Positions 13,036 to 27,159 of a DNA stretch of 64,000 bases are shown piece by piece. Source of the DNA: Hydractinia symbiolongicarpus (Eukaryota; Cnidaria; Hydrozoa; Anthoathecata; Hydractiniidae). How positions within the stretch are numbered: the first letter of the stretch is position 1; every line of letters begins with the position of its first letter. The DNA lies in NCBI RefSeq assembly GCF_029227915.1, contig NC_079882.1, positions 8,680,001 through 8,744,000 of the forward strand. The letters are read 5' to 3'. Position numbers and translations under genes: made by a program. The notes beneath the pieces were generated by a model. It made no database searches and was not told where the DNA came from. It worked only from the letters and a program-made list of their open reading frames with translations.

Positions 13036-14900
13036 AGAATGAAAGTTAAATCACACAAAAGTTGTTTTTTTATGTATGCAACAATCTTGAAATTAAAAAT
13101 ATCCAAAGCCTTGTTTCCATTGAAATGCTCAGTCAGCGTTTGAACGTCGGCTGATTATGATGGTTTTTTGTAGGGGTACCATCTTCAGGGTATATTGTCT
13201 AATATTTGGAATTTGTAAAATAAGCACTAAAATTACCTGACCCCCTCCCCCTCCTTTAAAACTTTTAATAGGTTTCTCCAAATTAAAATCAAACTTAGAA
13301 CATCTGTAGTACGTCATGAAAGAGACAAAATGGCAGCAATAATATTTTGTTAATGTCAGCACTTTTTATGTGATGTTATCGGAGGCTTGAAATCTGTCCA
13401 AGATGCTACTATCTGCGCTTAGAACTCATTTACTTCAGTTCTACAATTTTAACATTCTGCTTGAAGTTTCAGATAGACAAATTAAAGTTATTTAATATGT
13501 TTTTCGGTTCTTACATAATTCTCATTAAAAAAATGCCGAAATTCGCCCGAAAATCCGGGGTTTTTTTTGTTTTTATGGTAAAATGTCCAAACTGAATTAT
13601 TTCCTTTGATGAAATAAAGTACGTTCATAACAAAAGTTTTACATTTTATTTGCCATTAAAACGATTTTATATGAAATTTAAGGGGTAGTTTAAGTAAGCC
13701 AATTTTTAGGGCGCTGAAAGTTATGGGATCAAAACATTTAGCATGCACGTAAACAACTCAGTAATGCAGAACAGCAAGAAAAGAGTTAAACATAAATTTG
13801 CAAAGGATAGGGGGGAGGGTTGTTTAGAGGGCAATTTTCTCTGGTTTCTTCGAGAATGTGTTATTCTATTCAAAGCTAATTCAAAATAATGTAATGACGC
13901 AAAACGCCAAATTGTCAAGTCATCAACATATTAAATGTCAAGATCACACCTATTTTAATTTTAATCTAGTTTTTTTTGCACTTTTTTAATTTAGCTAGTG
14001 ATTTTTGTGTTAATATTACATCAAGTCACGCTACACTTGTTGTAAAAACGCTTACTCATTCATTTTATACGTCAGCCTTTTTACATGGAGACATAGAAAC
14101 CTTTATTTAAGTGGTTTCATATCCGGTTGATGATGCAGTAAGTGGTAATAAAAAATTTTCTTCCTAACTATCTACAAAAAATTTCTGGCAGGCGTAAAGG
14201 TTCATGTGTAATCACTTTTCACCCCACGAAAGTCTTGAAATCTCACTTATGCCACTTTTCTTGCCATCAAATCGCAATACGCAATTAAATTATGGTTATC
14301 AAAATCACCATGGCAACCTTTACGAGTGGATGATTGCAGTGCCCCACGTGCGTGTACAAAAACATGAGCACAAAACAAGAATAATTTGGTTACTGTAATT
14401 TTAAACATAAAAATATTGCTAAAAATATATTACTGCTTGGTTTCGTGTTGCTAAACCATTAAAAAAAATAATTTGAGATATATGCAGCGATTAGAAAGGA
14501 AATGCAATCCTTGCATCAGATCACATCAATTATAATTACCCAACCTCGTCCCCAGGGCATCTTGTATCTTTTCTAACATTTGGACGAATCATCGTTAGTA
14601 CCAGGTTGGTAATTTAATTTTTAACACACAAAATGTTCAACATTTGATGCAAAACAGAAAACTAAGCGCTTTTTCATTTTGTTCATGCGAATTGTCATAA
14701 TTTTTACCATATTTACAATCAAATATATTATAAACAAAACAAAACAAAAATATATATCTGCAAAGTTTTATACACCATGTTTGTGTGTTATTATTATTAC
14801 TATATATACAAATTATGTACGATAAAAGATTTGAAAGAAACTTTAACAGCTTTCAACAAAGTTGAAAAGGTAAAAAATGGAGCACGTAATTATAATTTAT
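13036..14900. other. Convergent intergenic region between kinesin and the first carrier
   Basis: No coding exon is supported. It contains poly-T/poly-A stretches, one hairpin of the dispersed CTCGTCCCCAG family (14534-14614) and TA-rich simple repeats near 14740-14820. The 3' UTR of the carrier on the minus strand should lie at the right end. Confidence 0.5.
14534..14614. repeat. Dispersed hairpin element, CTCGTCCCCAG family
   Basis: The outer arms AATTACCCAACCT and AGGTTGGTAATT are inverted, and the left arm continues CGTCCCCAGGGC. The following ATCTTGTATC block is shared with the inverted copy at 54626-54688, so the two belong to the same subfamily. Confidence 0.6.
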
Positions 14901-15923
14901 TTAGTCTCGATTAGCCAAGTAAAGTATAGCTTCGTATGTTAAAAATAACACGCCTGTGCTTGGTAACTGGCGCACTAAGCCAGTTGCAAAGCCGCCATAC
15001 AAACCAACTCGTCCCTCTTCTCGCCCAACAGTGGCTAACGTTTGAAGAAAATTTCGATATTTTAATCGTCCAGCTATATCTCGCTCATCCTGACGTAACC
15101 TAGTTCGCACGACTTCGTGTGGATAGGTTAAAGAAGTCGCAACGATTTTTGATGTAAGCGCAGCTAGAATATAATTAGACGGTTGAAAAGAATCTACACA
15201 TGTCTTCTGTTGGTGCAAATTCTCTTTTAGTTTTTCGTAAAGTATGAAATAGATAATTACTTCTGAAACTCCAACATAAGATGCGGATAGCCCACGAAAG
15301 AAACTTTTCGCGCCGTTGAGTCTATAACCTTTCTTGATTACTTCAAAGATACCTTCGTATTTTTTGTTCAGTTGCAACTGTGTCTTGATATACCAAATAG
15401 GATTCGTGACAGTAGCTGTAACTATTCCAGCAAAGCAAGCCGAAGCACTGTGAATGAAAACGCTACCACTACCAGAAGCTTTTCTAAGCCTTCTCTTTGA
15501 GTTTGCGTAACAATAAAAATATATCGACTTAGCAGGTACGATCCCAAACAAGCCTGGACCTAAACCTTTACACAGCGATCTAAATCCCTCTGTTTGCGTC
15601 ATATACTTTATATACGATGCCAATGTCTGAAAATACTGAAGGATATAAACCGGTTTATTCACAGCAGAGACTGTTGGTAAAGATCCACAGAACTTGAGTT
15701 GGGTTGATTGCAAGCGTGTCTGTACGACATCCAGTGGACAAGTAACGCACTGGGCGATTGTAGCAGAAATCCCACCAGCAAATAGAGGAAGCAGCCTGTT
15801 AAAAGTTTCTCTATCACATAAAAGACGTGAGTGGACGGTATTTCCTTTATTTACAGACTGCATCCTTCTTGCCACAATTGATGCTATTTTCGTTTTTAAT
15901 AAAATCGCCTGCGCTGTAGTCAC
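14901..15923 (-). CDS. Mitochondrial pyrimidine-nucleotide carrier-like protein (SLC25A33/36 type), copy A, 340 aa
   Basis: This is a single uninterrupted frame with the three mitochondrial-carrier repeats. The signature motifs are TCPLDVVQTRLQS (repeat 1, from residue 61), TNPIWYIKTQLQL (repeat 2) and TYPHEVVRTRLRQ (repeat 3). The PIW variant in repeat 2 and the PHEVVRTRLR motif are characteristic of SLC25A33/36 and yeast Rim2, which move pyrimidine nucleotides across the inner mitochondrial membrane; the exact substrate is inferred. About 40 residues precede repeat 1 and the first 36 contain no acidic residue, unusual for a carrier and possibly a targeting extension. Its paralogue lies 1.9 kb upstream on the same strand. 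Neither has introns, unlike every other multi-domain gene around it. The start is the first Met of the frame. Confidence 0.92.
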   Translation of the reverse strand: MTTAQAILLKTKIASIVARRMQSVNKGNTVHSRLLCDRETFNRLLPLFAGGISATIAQCVTCPLDVVQTRLQSTQLKFCGSLPTVSAVNKPVYILQYFQTLASYIKYMTQTEGFRSLCKGLGPGLFGIVPAKSIYFYCYANSKRRLRKASGSGSVFIHSASACFAGIVTATVTNPIWYIKTQLQLNKKYEGIFEVIKKGYRLNGAKSFFRGLSASYVGVSEVIIYFILYEKLKENLHQQKTCVDSFQPSNYILAALTSKIVATSLTYPHEVVRTRLRQDERDIAGRLKYRNFLQTLATVGREEGRVGLYGGFATGLVRQLPSTGVLFLTYEAILYLANRD

Positions 15924-17791
15924 TTTTATAGAACAGTTAATTTATGCAATTGACATCATTAAAGCCGCGGTGTGCAAATAATACAATATAAATTAGTTAA
16001 ACCATTAGAGTTCGCACGTTGTCAAATTATTTTTTTCCTTATCGTGTTAATAAAAACCCGGTGGAGAAGAACTTCTTTAGCCGCCACCTTCTTTTATACA
16101 CAATAAACTTCGAAATCGAAAAGATGGACTCCGGAGAAACAATGCTGAAACAAGTCATCTAAAAAGAAAATGCATTTAAGTACTATTCCCATTTGTGATT
16201 AAGCCTTTTTAACGTGTCCGAAATTAAAACTCGCAAACAATGCAACGTCAAAATGTTTGCGCAACTCTTCAGTAATTTGTTAAATTTTCCACCAATTTAA
16301 ACCACAGCAAGGGAATTGTTAAAATTTAAAAAGTACATTTTTCAAGAGTTCTCGGTTGTTCGAAGGTCTTTCCAATGACACGATATATACGATAACTTTA
16401 AACGCCGCAAATGTTGCAAACCACGGCGGAGGCCCAACGCTTGTTGCATATATTACGTTACTGTATGCACGCAATCGTCTAAAAATTAAACCTGTTAAAC
16501 TTCTCTGTTAAATGTTGTTGTTTTTTCACATTTCTATCTAAAGAAATTTATATTTCCTTAAATGTTGCATTCTCGTCCCCAGGCCATCTTTTATGTTTCT
16601 TCCTATTAAAATTTGTTGTTTGGGAACGAGGTTGTGATGGCAAACTTTATTCTGGTGTGACGAGGATGTAACAAAATTAAAGTGCGTTTTCCTTTGCACA
16701 AAACAACACTGAGCGACGTCATAGCAGAAGTCCAAATAAGGACGCAATGGAGGCGTGCATATGTTTGTTTACATTTTCAGTTTTGCACATGGTATACATC
16801 TATATAGAAAATTAATACAAACTATGCGCACGTAATTTAAATTTACAATAATATAGAACCGAACTAAACGCATAACATAATAAAGATAAAACATAATTAT
16901 TAATATTTTAAATATTTTAGGAATGTGTCAAAATCGGGCCAATTAAAAATTTGAAGTAGCTATCCATCTTCAAAGAATAGTATTTGCTCTAAAATTATAT
17001 CACATAATTCAAGATTCTTAAAAAAAACAATGAGTATAGAAGAAAAGATAGATCTGCACAAAAATTATAGCAAGTTTAAGGAATTGAAAGTTTAATTGGT
17101 AGTGTTGCTGATAAAAAAGATTACACAAACTACTTCAGAGAGCAAACATCTTTTAGCTTGTTCAAGATCAGTGTGAGTAAACTAAAATAGCCTTGTTTGA
17201 GTATAGATGATAAAAAGAGCTTTAAAAATTTTTTTGAAGACGTATTGTGATTGACTAATTAATGCCTCAACGTTTATTAAAAAATATACTTTACCCTTGG
17301 TGTTTATTTGCGCACAGCGATCACTTAGAACAGGTGTTTATTTCATAAGGTGTTTGCTAGGGATTTCTAACATATATTTCTTTAGTATATGAAAGGAATT
17401 GAATGAATTCTCAAAATTTAATAAGTTACAAAATTTCTACAATAGGAAAAAGTGATGCACGCTTTTCACTAGAAAATATAGGAGTAAAAAAAGCTGTACA
17501 AAACTGTGAATAAATAAACTTATGTGGTTCTTGAAATGAACACCACAAAGTAAGTGGTTTTGAATTTAACTTTGGAGCGTCTTGATTAAATAAACCTGGA
17601 CAGGTATTAAATTATTTTTCACAGTGAACCCTTGGCTTATTTGGGCATAGGTGTTTACTAGTGTGGCTGAGGTTTTACCCTGGGTGTTTATTTGAGCATA
17701 GAGCATATTTGGAAGTCGGCATTATTAGTCCTCCACATTATATACATCAAAATACCTAAACTAATATAAATGGTATATTTCTTTAAAAATG
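15924..17791. other. Spacer between the two carrier paralogues
   Basis: No gene is supported. It holds a hairpin of the dispersed family (16570-16636) and scattered copies of a GGTGTTTATTTG(A/C)GCA motif between 17297 and 17705, whose sense is unclear. The 5' UTR of copy A and the 3' UTR of copy B must lie here. Confidence 0.5.
16570..16636. repeat. Dispersed hairpin element, CTCGTCCCCAG family
   Basis: The left arm TTCTCGTCCCCAGG pairs imperfectly with the right arm TTTGGGAACGAGGTT. The interior is about 35 bp of AT-rich sequence. Confidence 0.55.
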
Positions 17792-18784
17792 TCAATTTTC
17801 ATAATTGTCAAGAAAATAAATAATTGCTTCATAAGTTAAAAAAGTCACAGCAGTATTAGGAAGTTGTCTGATCAGGCTTGTTCCAAATCCGCCATAAAGG
17901 CCAACACGACCTTCCTCCTTTGCCACAGTTTTTAATGCCTGAAAGAAAGTTCTGTATTTCATCTTACCAGTGTTGTCCTTAATATCTTGCCGCAAACGTG
18001 TACGTATAACTTCATGTGGGTACATAATTGTTGTAGCTGTAATTTTAGATGTAAGTGCAGCAGCTATCAGATGCGTTGGATGAAATTTCTCCCCTTTGAA
18101 TTTTCTTTGATTCATATTGAAAGTTTTTTTCAAATCTTCATACAGAAGAAAGTAAATGACTGTTTCTAAAACACCAACATAAGATGCAGATACTCCTCGA
18201 AAAAAACATTTTAGGCCATGCTTTTCATACCCATTTCGAATAACTTTTAATATACTTGAGCAAGTTGTTCTGTTCAGTTGCAGTTTGGTCTTTATATACC
18301 AAACAGGATTAGTTACAGTACCTGTTACAGTTCCTGCGAATACCGCTGATAATGTGTGAATTACATGGTCATGACTATTAAATCTTGGAGATTGTGTCAA
18401 TTTAGCTTTGACATTTGCATAACAGAAAAAGTATGTTGCCTTTGCTGGAACTATACCAAAAAGGCCAGGTGACAATCCTTTAAAAAGTGACTTAAAACCT
18501 TCTGTTCTAACCATATAACGAATATAATTCAGTAAAATTTGAAAATAGGTAATTCCAAAAATAGGACGATGAATTTGAAGCATTGGTGAGTGATGCCCAA
18601 TGATTGTATTAAAATGAGAAACATTGCTAAAGTTTAAATGAGTGGACTGTAATCTAGTTTGAACAACATCTAAAGGACAAGTTACAAATTGACCAGCTGT
18701 TGCACCAACACCTCCAGCAAGTAAATGCAACACTCTTCTAAAAATTTCGTATCCTTGTTGAGGCTGGATTTTTTCACTTGACAT
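17792..18784 (-). CDS. Mitochondrial pyrimidine-nucleotide carrier-like protein (SLC25A33/36 type), copy B, 330 aa
   Basis: This intronless frame has three carrier repeats: TCPLDVVQTRLQS (residues 36-48), TNPVWYIKTKLQL and MYPHEVIRTRLRQ. It aligns with copy A along the whole length (for example PGLFGIVPAK, ASYVGV, EEGRVGLYGGF, RQLP(S/N)T), at roughly half identity by eye. Compared with copy A it lacks the N-terminal extension and has a longer loop after repeat 1. Predicted role: inner-membrane exchange of nucleotides or related substrates, inferred from SLC25A33/36. A TTTATATTTAG stretch just upstream of the ATG could be a 3' splice site for a 5' UTR intron. The two genes look like an old tandem duplication of one intronless ancestor. 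Confidence 0.92.
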   Translation of the reverse strand: MSSEKIQPQQGYEIFRRVLHLLAGGVGATAGQFVTCPLDVVQTRLQSTHLNFSNVSHFNTIIGHHSPMLQIHRPIFGITYFQILLNYIRYMVRTEGFKSLFKGLSPGLFGIVPAKATYFFCYANVKAKLTQSPRFNSHDHVIHTLSAVFAGTVTGTVTNPVWYIKTKLQLNRTTCSSILKVIRNGYEKHGLKCFFRGVSASYVGVLETVIYFLLYEDLKKTFNMNQRKFKGEKFHPTHLIAAALTSKITATTIMYPHEVIRTRLRQDIKDNTGKMKYRTFFQALKTVAKEEGRVGLYGGFGTSLIRQLPNTAVTFLTYEAIIYFLDNYEN

Positions 18785-20688
18785 TTTAACCCTAAATATA
18801 AATCATATGTATTACATAAAGCTATATATGCCTGAGCTGTAGCAATAATATGACTTATCCTGAAAAAGTCATTTTAAATCACCATGCATGAGAAGAAAAA
18901 GTTGTTTTATGGTGAAACAACGGAATAAAACGAGTAGCTAAATACTTTCTGCATAGTCACCTTGCTGTATAATTCTTAATTGGCTAATGGTCAGCTGTTG
19001 TTTAACATATTCCACCTCCTCCCTTTTGGCATTCAATTTCCCAAATAAATTTCAGTTCCTCATAGCCTTTCCTCTGTGTCAACCCACACTATTGGCAATG
19101 TTGCTTTTCTCTATGTCCAAACTCTGTCCCACACAAAGTCGACATGTAAAATATGCACATCTATTTGAGTGTTTTTGCCCTACACAGTGCATGTACTCTG
19201 AAGTGTACCGTAAAATTTCCCCCGCCCCATCCTTGTCCCCAGAGGGCTTGTTGCCTCATGTCAAAAAAGTCGAGATTGCCCCCGCTCCCAATTTATTAAA
19301 GATGAGCAAAGTATATAAATTATTTGAAATATTCTCCTATTTACTTTTGCCTTAACCACATTGTTACATGCACAGTGACATGTCTTTTTTAGCAAATTCT
19401 TTTTCCACCCCTCTCGCCTAAACGTTAATTTTTTACATTTATATTCGTTAATTTTTTTCATTTTTTACCCCACTCCTGTTTATTTATAGTACTTTCTACT
19501 ATTTCCCTAAAAAATCGACATTTTAAGTCCTAAATAATTTTGCAAAAAGTGATTCTTAAATTGTTAAAAAAAAAAAATAAAACAATATTTTCTTTAAAAC
19601 TGTTGAAAATGCGATAACGTTTTCATATTTGAAAGTTGTCTTTAGTTCTTGGCTATTTATTCGACATTTTGACAGAAAACGCTGGATTCTACAATTTATT
19701 CCAAAGCAGCGTACTTCGGTTATCAAAAATGCCCGTGGCATGTAAAAAGGTCACTGGAGAATCCTTTACAAAAAGACAGAGATCAAACTTTTTTACTTAT
19801 ATTACGTTATCATAAGTTTCGTTATCATAACTTATTCAGCTATTAGCCGCGATGGCGCATGACAGTTAAACAATTAGAGCTGTGGGATTAGCCTATCTAT
19901 TATTAGATAACAATCAATTGATGTGGCCTATCACTTAGAGGACTGTATAATTTTTTAAATTTCCGCGCCTGTGCAGGGAATTGTTTCATTCACACTTAAG
20001 TTCATGTTTCTAGCAAGTTTTTTGGCTCGAATCGGACCCGGGAATTTTTCTGGAAAATACCAGTAAAACTGGTAAAAACAAAAGTTTACTTTGAATAGTT
20101 TTGTCTTACTTGGGGCATGATGTGACACAGCCCTACTTTGGGTAGAGCACTTTCCCGTTCCGTTTTTTTCTCCTTCTTTGGGAAATCGGGATACCAAAAA
20201 CTATTCCGAAAAAAAAAACGACACAGGCATAGAGCAGATTATTCTGGCTGCTGAGTAAAAGCTTGCTATTGTTTCTTAAATGGTTTATTTAAGCTAAAGT
20301 ACTTCTAAATTGGGAAAATTTGGCTACGTTTGAAAATCCATTTGAAGTGTGTGCCTCCTTTCCTAGTCTTTCCCAAACTATGCCAACTTAATGCAGTAAG
20401 CAGAAAATAGCATGCAGAAGAGCAAAATAGATAGAAGCCTGGTAAATTCCTGCATTATACTGATATAATAGAGAGAATCCCTAACTTAAGTGTAACACAA
20501 AGGAAGAGCTCACAATGGAATTTGTGCATGACCTATGCTCAAACGCAAGGACTCAGGTGAACTAACATTAAAAACTATTGAAGGCTTTTTGCCAGCTTTG
20601 ATCAAAACATCTGGTAAAAGGTGTTTGTTTTATATTAAAACTTGTTTTGGAAGAGTATCTGCTAATTTTGTTATTATAACACCAAGGC
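18785..20688. other. Intergenic region between carrier B and the LINE fragment
   Basis: No convincing gene was found. The longest open frame here (near 18987-19355) has no recognisable domain and runs through AT-rich, low-complexity sequence. Carrier B's promoter and 5' UTR lie at the left edge. Confidence 0.45.
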
Positions 20689-21680
20689 TGATGGAGTTCA
20701 GAACAGGTTGTCCATGGGAGTTATTGTATGCAGATGATTTGGTTCTCATAGCAGAGTCGATGGAAGAATTAGTTCAAAAGTTTGAGAAGTGGAAGAAAGG
20801 ACTAGAAGAGAAAGGGCTAAAGGTAAACACAGCAAAGTCTAAAGTCATGATTAGTAGCATTGCAGCCAAGTGTGACCTTGTAGTTGGAAAGTGGCCTTGT
20901 GGAGTTTGCAGGAAAGGGGTTGGTAGTAACTCAATTTTTTGTCAGACTTGCAAGCATTGGGTACATAAGAAGTGCAGTAGTATTAGTGGAAGGTTAAGAG
21001 CTGACATACAGTTTGTATGCAAGCGTTGCAAAGGTGAGTTTATAGAGAATGAAGTATTTCCAGCTTTAATGATGTACAACAGTGGCTCGTTAGAGATAGT
21101 TGAGAACTTCTGTTACTTAGGTGATATGTTGGGCAGTGAAGGGGGTGTTGGAAGAAGTGTTACTTGCAGGATAGGTTCTGCTTGGAAAAAGTTCAGAGAG
21201 TTACTTCCTTTGTTGACTAGCAGAGTCTGTCAATTGAGGTAAAAGGTTGGTTGTATGAGACCTGTGTAAGAAGTGTTATGTTGTACGGTAGTGAGACATG
21301 GGCAGTGAAGCAGAAAGATCTTGACTGTTTAGAAAGGAATGATATGAGAATGGTTAGGTGGATGTGTAATGCCAGTCTGAGAGACAGAAAGAGTTCAGAT
21401 GAGCTAAGAAGCAGGCTAAGTCTCCGTAGAATTAAAGATGTTATCCAGATAAAAAGATTGAATTGGCTGGGGCACTTGGAAAGAATGGAGGAGGATAATT
21501 GGGTAAGAAATTGTAGAGACTTGATAGTTCCTGGGGCAAAGCCCAGAGGCAGACCGAGAAAGACTTGGCAGGAGGTTATAAGGACAGACTTGATACAGAG
21601 GAAGTTTAGTTTAGATCTAACACAGTCTAGATCAGATTCCTAGCATGGAAAACGGACGTTAAGCCGAGAATGATGATGAT
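20689..21680 (+). mobile_element. Non-LTR retrotransposon (LINE) 3' fragment, copy 1
   Basis: Translation gives the reverse-transcriptase catalytic motif LYADDLVLIAES, then LEEKGLKVNTAKSKVM, a Cys/His finger, and the C-terminal region with GSETWAVKQ, RLNWLGHLERM and RGRPRKTW, typical of LINE RT C-termini. The finger pattern is C-x2-C-x8-C-x2-C-x4-H-x2-C-x13-C-x2-C, PHD-like, between YADD and the tail. A frameshift near 21230-21250 breaks the frame into two. The 3' end runs into an (ATG)n-like tail near 21665-21685. Upstream RT domains and endonuclease are absent, so this is a 5'-truncated, dead copy. The closely similar second copy is at 37315-38226. Confidence 0.85.
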
Positions 21681-21962
21681 AATGATGCTGGTTGCCAGCA
21701 AGAAATCCTGTGGACCACACCGTATAGGGTATGGTCCACACAGCTCGTTTCTTACATGTTTAAAGACTGAAAAATTAGAATGCTTTTTAGCACTACTTCT
21801 ATTTTTCTTTTTGCATTATATATATATTCGTCTTGGCAATGCTTATAAAAATATGTAGGACATATAGAGTATTAAAGCGAATAGGTTGATTGTATTGTTC
21901 ATTATTCGTTCTTATTGTTCATTATTAGTTACTATTGCTTATTTTACTACAAAGTTGTCAAG

Positions 21963-23880
<1,918 letters not shown>

Positions 23881-24444
23881 TCACTGCGATTTATTCCCGC
23901 CAATTCATTTATGAATTTACCCACTAAGATAAGCCCTCACATATGGTGCGTGAAAATGAGATCTGCGTATTTGGTCATGCCAGAATGACAGATTTTGAGA
24001 AAAAACATTTATAATAACTCTAATATTTTATGGAATGCACATTTTAAATCTCTTTTTTGAGAGTTTCATATTGAGTATAAAGTTTACCGCGTAATTGTGT
24101 GTGGTTGCGGATATGTTTCAAAATTTAACAATTCGCGAGTATAGATGGAACAAGTGCCTAATTTTACTCAACGAGCGCATAGCGAGATTTATTTGAATTT
24201 GCATTGTGCCTTTTTTATGTAACCAAGCATAAAAATTACCCTATATTCTCACGTTATGCCGCAAACGCTTGTGTTTCATAAAGGCGCCTATGCACAACTA
24301 TGTTTTGAAGGCTTGGTAACTAGCCATTTCCGTATAAGACATCCTACTTATAACATCGGTTTATTGAATTTTGTTTGTCTCTGATAATGAATGCTACGTC
24401 TTTTTTTTTACCAACTTTGAATGCAAAATTTTATACATTTTGCA

Positions 24445-24630
24445 CTTGTTTAACGTCGAACTAAACAAGGTTGCATTGGTTTAACATGGACCTAAACCTT
24501 TCATGCACTTGCTTAACATGAATCTAAACTTTCATGCACTCGTTTAACATGGACCCAAACCTTTTACGCATTCGTTTAACATGGACCTAAACTTTTATGC
24601 ACTCGTTTAACAACTTTTACGCAACATACA
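24445..24630 (+). repeat. Tandem repeat, about 32-bp unit, 5-6 copies
   Basis: The unit is of the type GTTTAACATGGACCTAAAC plus TTTTATGCACTC. Copies start at intervals of 31-32 bp (for example 24481, 24513, 24544, 24576, 24607). It lies downstream of ZCCHC10 in non-coding DNA. Confidence 0.8.
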
Positions 24631-26903
24631 TCCGTTGTATGAAACGGAAAAACTTTTTCAAACATTAACACCAACAATGTTAGACATTGAGCCACAAATT
24701 AACCAGAAATACTTTCTACTTTTTCACACTCACTTATTGCATGTAGTGCAAGACAAGTTTAACTCAGTCTCTTGCAAAAAAAAAAACTTTAAGACTGATA
24801 TGGCAAACGAATGCCACGACACAAATTAAAAGAATTTTTTCGCATCGACGATTTAACAAAATGGTAATTTTGTAAGATCAACGTAACGCGTACCACCATG
24901 CATCATTCAACATGCAGATGTAACAACATGCCGCATGAAATGTCGCACTTGTTAGACCCGCGAAATTTATTTATTTTCCGTTTTTAGAAACGATTACTGT
25001 TTTTTTTTGTTTTTTGTTTTTGTCTAACGAAGAACTGCAAAACACGTGAATTTTGAAACAAAAGATAAGTACTTATGAAGTTTGCAAAAATTTTCGGCCA
25101 AAAAATTTCAATTATATACATGACGATGGATAGGAAGTGTTCCTGGCGATTCTCGTCCCTGAGCTCTTCAAGATACACCTAAGAGCACTGGAGACGAGAA
25201 TGGTTCCTCTCAATTTCAAAGCATACAAATTTTATTGCAGATTAAATTTGGCATGCGAGGGAATGATTTTAGTGTGACGTACTACTTACACTTAGACTCT
25301 TGTAACTATAGCCTCATTTTCAAAACAAGGGAATTATTGAAGTAAAGAATAATAAGTAGTCCTGGGAGAAAGGTTGTTACGAGATAAATTTAACTATCGC
25401 CATATACGAATTTTATTTTAAACCTACTAACATCAGTAACTCTTGGTAGAGGGAAAAAATATTAAAACATGAGGTAGCTCAGTTTTTAGCATCGAAAGAA
25501 AATCATTGACTCCATCGAGAAATCGCTTCCGAAACGTCTTCTTCCTGCAAAGAATAACGATGCGATGAAAGAAACAATGTGTTTTAAGATTTAGATCAAT
25601 GAAAACTTTACAAAACATTTAGTTATTCAACGAATTATTTTACCGAATTGGAAATCGAAAACAAGACGAGGGTAATGTTGAGTGTCCTTGTAAATTTTGT
25701 GTACTGAAAATTAAGGAAGAAAAATTCTGTTGTTTTTTTAGCCACGATGTTAGCAGAAAATGGTTGGAATTGGACGCGTCTCAACGTGCACTGAAACATC
25801 TGTTTAATCAATCGAGATTAAAGCGCTTGCCAAAGGTCAGTGTAGAAAACGGAATTCTGTAGAATGCGACAGTACAGGGATGCCAATGTCGTCCCCGGAG
25901 CTTCTTTTTTCGTCTTTTGATAAACATTTCTTGTCATACTTCAGAAAGAGAAATAAAGCCCTTGGAACAAGATGGTAGAGTTGGTTAGTGAATTACAAAA
26001 AATCAAAAAACAAAAATAGGGGCGTTTAAACTAAGCCGAAAAATCGACCTAGTCAAGGCATTTTAAAATTGATTCCATCACTCGCTGAATCTTGATACAC
26101 GCATTTTTCGATCAAACTGAACCTGAAAAGATGAGAACGAGTTGAAAATACAAGCCATTCCCGATAAATTGTGATCGTAACCGGGTTTTTTAACATCATG
26201 CTGTTACTACATGAAGTCACTCAGTTGTTTCTGTTTTCTTTGTTTCATTTATTTAATTATTCGTTGTAAATTTTGAATCCGGAAAAATACGAACTCACTG
26301 CTTTAATTTTTACAGAATGTGCAAAAAAACAACACCCTAACTGCATCAATTCAGAACAAGATATTTCAAATTTACATCACATAAAGTAATAATATAAAAC
26401 TAGCTACATCCTAAAATAAATTCTGTAAAATTCTGTTAAATTGTGAGCTCATGTCCGCCCTGATAGCATTCTTCGTTTTCTCATAGTTTATGTGAATCCA
26501 ACTGTCGTGCATGAAGCAAATTTTTGACAGGAAAAGGTATCGATCTTTTCAAATTTAAAAACAAAAGCATTTCGTATGCTCGAAAGCGTTCAGCGTATTC
26601 ATTTGTATGCTCAAAAAAGTTCAGCGTATTCATAATTGTTATGCTAAAAAGGTTTGGCGTATTCATATCGTGTGCTCAAAAATGTTGCAAATTTACTCGT
26701 TTATACAAAAGCAGTGCACAATATTCTGATGATCATTTACAAATTACTATAAGATATATTATTGTCATTTCAAAGTAAAAGTTACGAGGTAAAAAAGTTA
26801 TAAATTTGATTTCTTTTGTACAATAACACGAAGAATTTCCCAGACATCCTAAAAAGAAAGAAAGTATTTCCTAAATTCGGCCATCTTCTAATAAAAACAC
26901 TAA
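24631..26903. other. Intergenic region between ZCCHC10 and the Harbinger element
   Basis: No complete gene is supported. One short + strand open block at 25741-25836 ends at a GTCAGT donor-like site and reads like an exon, but no partner exons were found. A hairpin of the dispersed family lies at 25149-25201, and a lone CGTCCCCGGAGC arm sits near 25885. Confidence 0.45.
25149..25201. repeat. Dispersed hairpin element, CTCGTCCCCAG family
   Basis: The left arm ATTCTCGTCCCTGAGCTCTT and the right arm AAGAGCACTGGAGACGAGAAT are inverted copies with a few mismatches around a short loop. Confidence 0.7.
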
Positions 26904-27159
26904 AGGCTGGTTCTCACTTATCGTCTTAAGGCTTACGTTAAGACGATCTTAAGCCTTAAGACAGTTTTAAGGCTTACGTTAGTGTGAGTTGCAAAATTCG
27001 ATTTTTTGTCTAAGCCTTAACAGTGTCTGAAGCGTTAAGATGGATATCAAATTTTTAGCTTAAGACAAGATTTTTTTTAAAAAAAAAACAGTTGAAAACA
27101 ATATCGCAGCGCTTTTATTGAGAAAAAAAACGATCTGCGCGTTGGCAATCTTCATGCTC

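Noticed and set aside
18987-19355. 122-codon + strand frame
   Set aside because: Low-complexity Ser/Leu/Pro-rich translation of CT-rich DNA without homology or splice context.
25741-25836. Exon-like block (SHDVSRKWLELDASQRALKH...) ending at GTCAGT
   Set aside because: It has acceptor and donor-like borders and coding-like composition, but no neighbouring exons and no family match, so it was not called.
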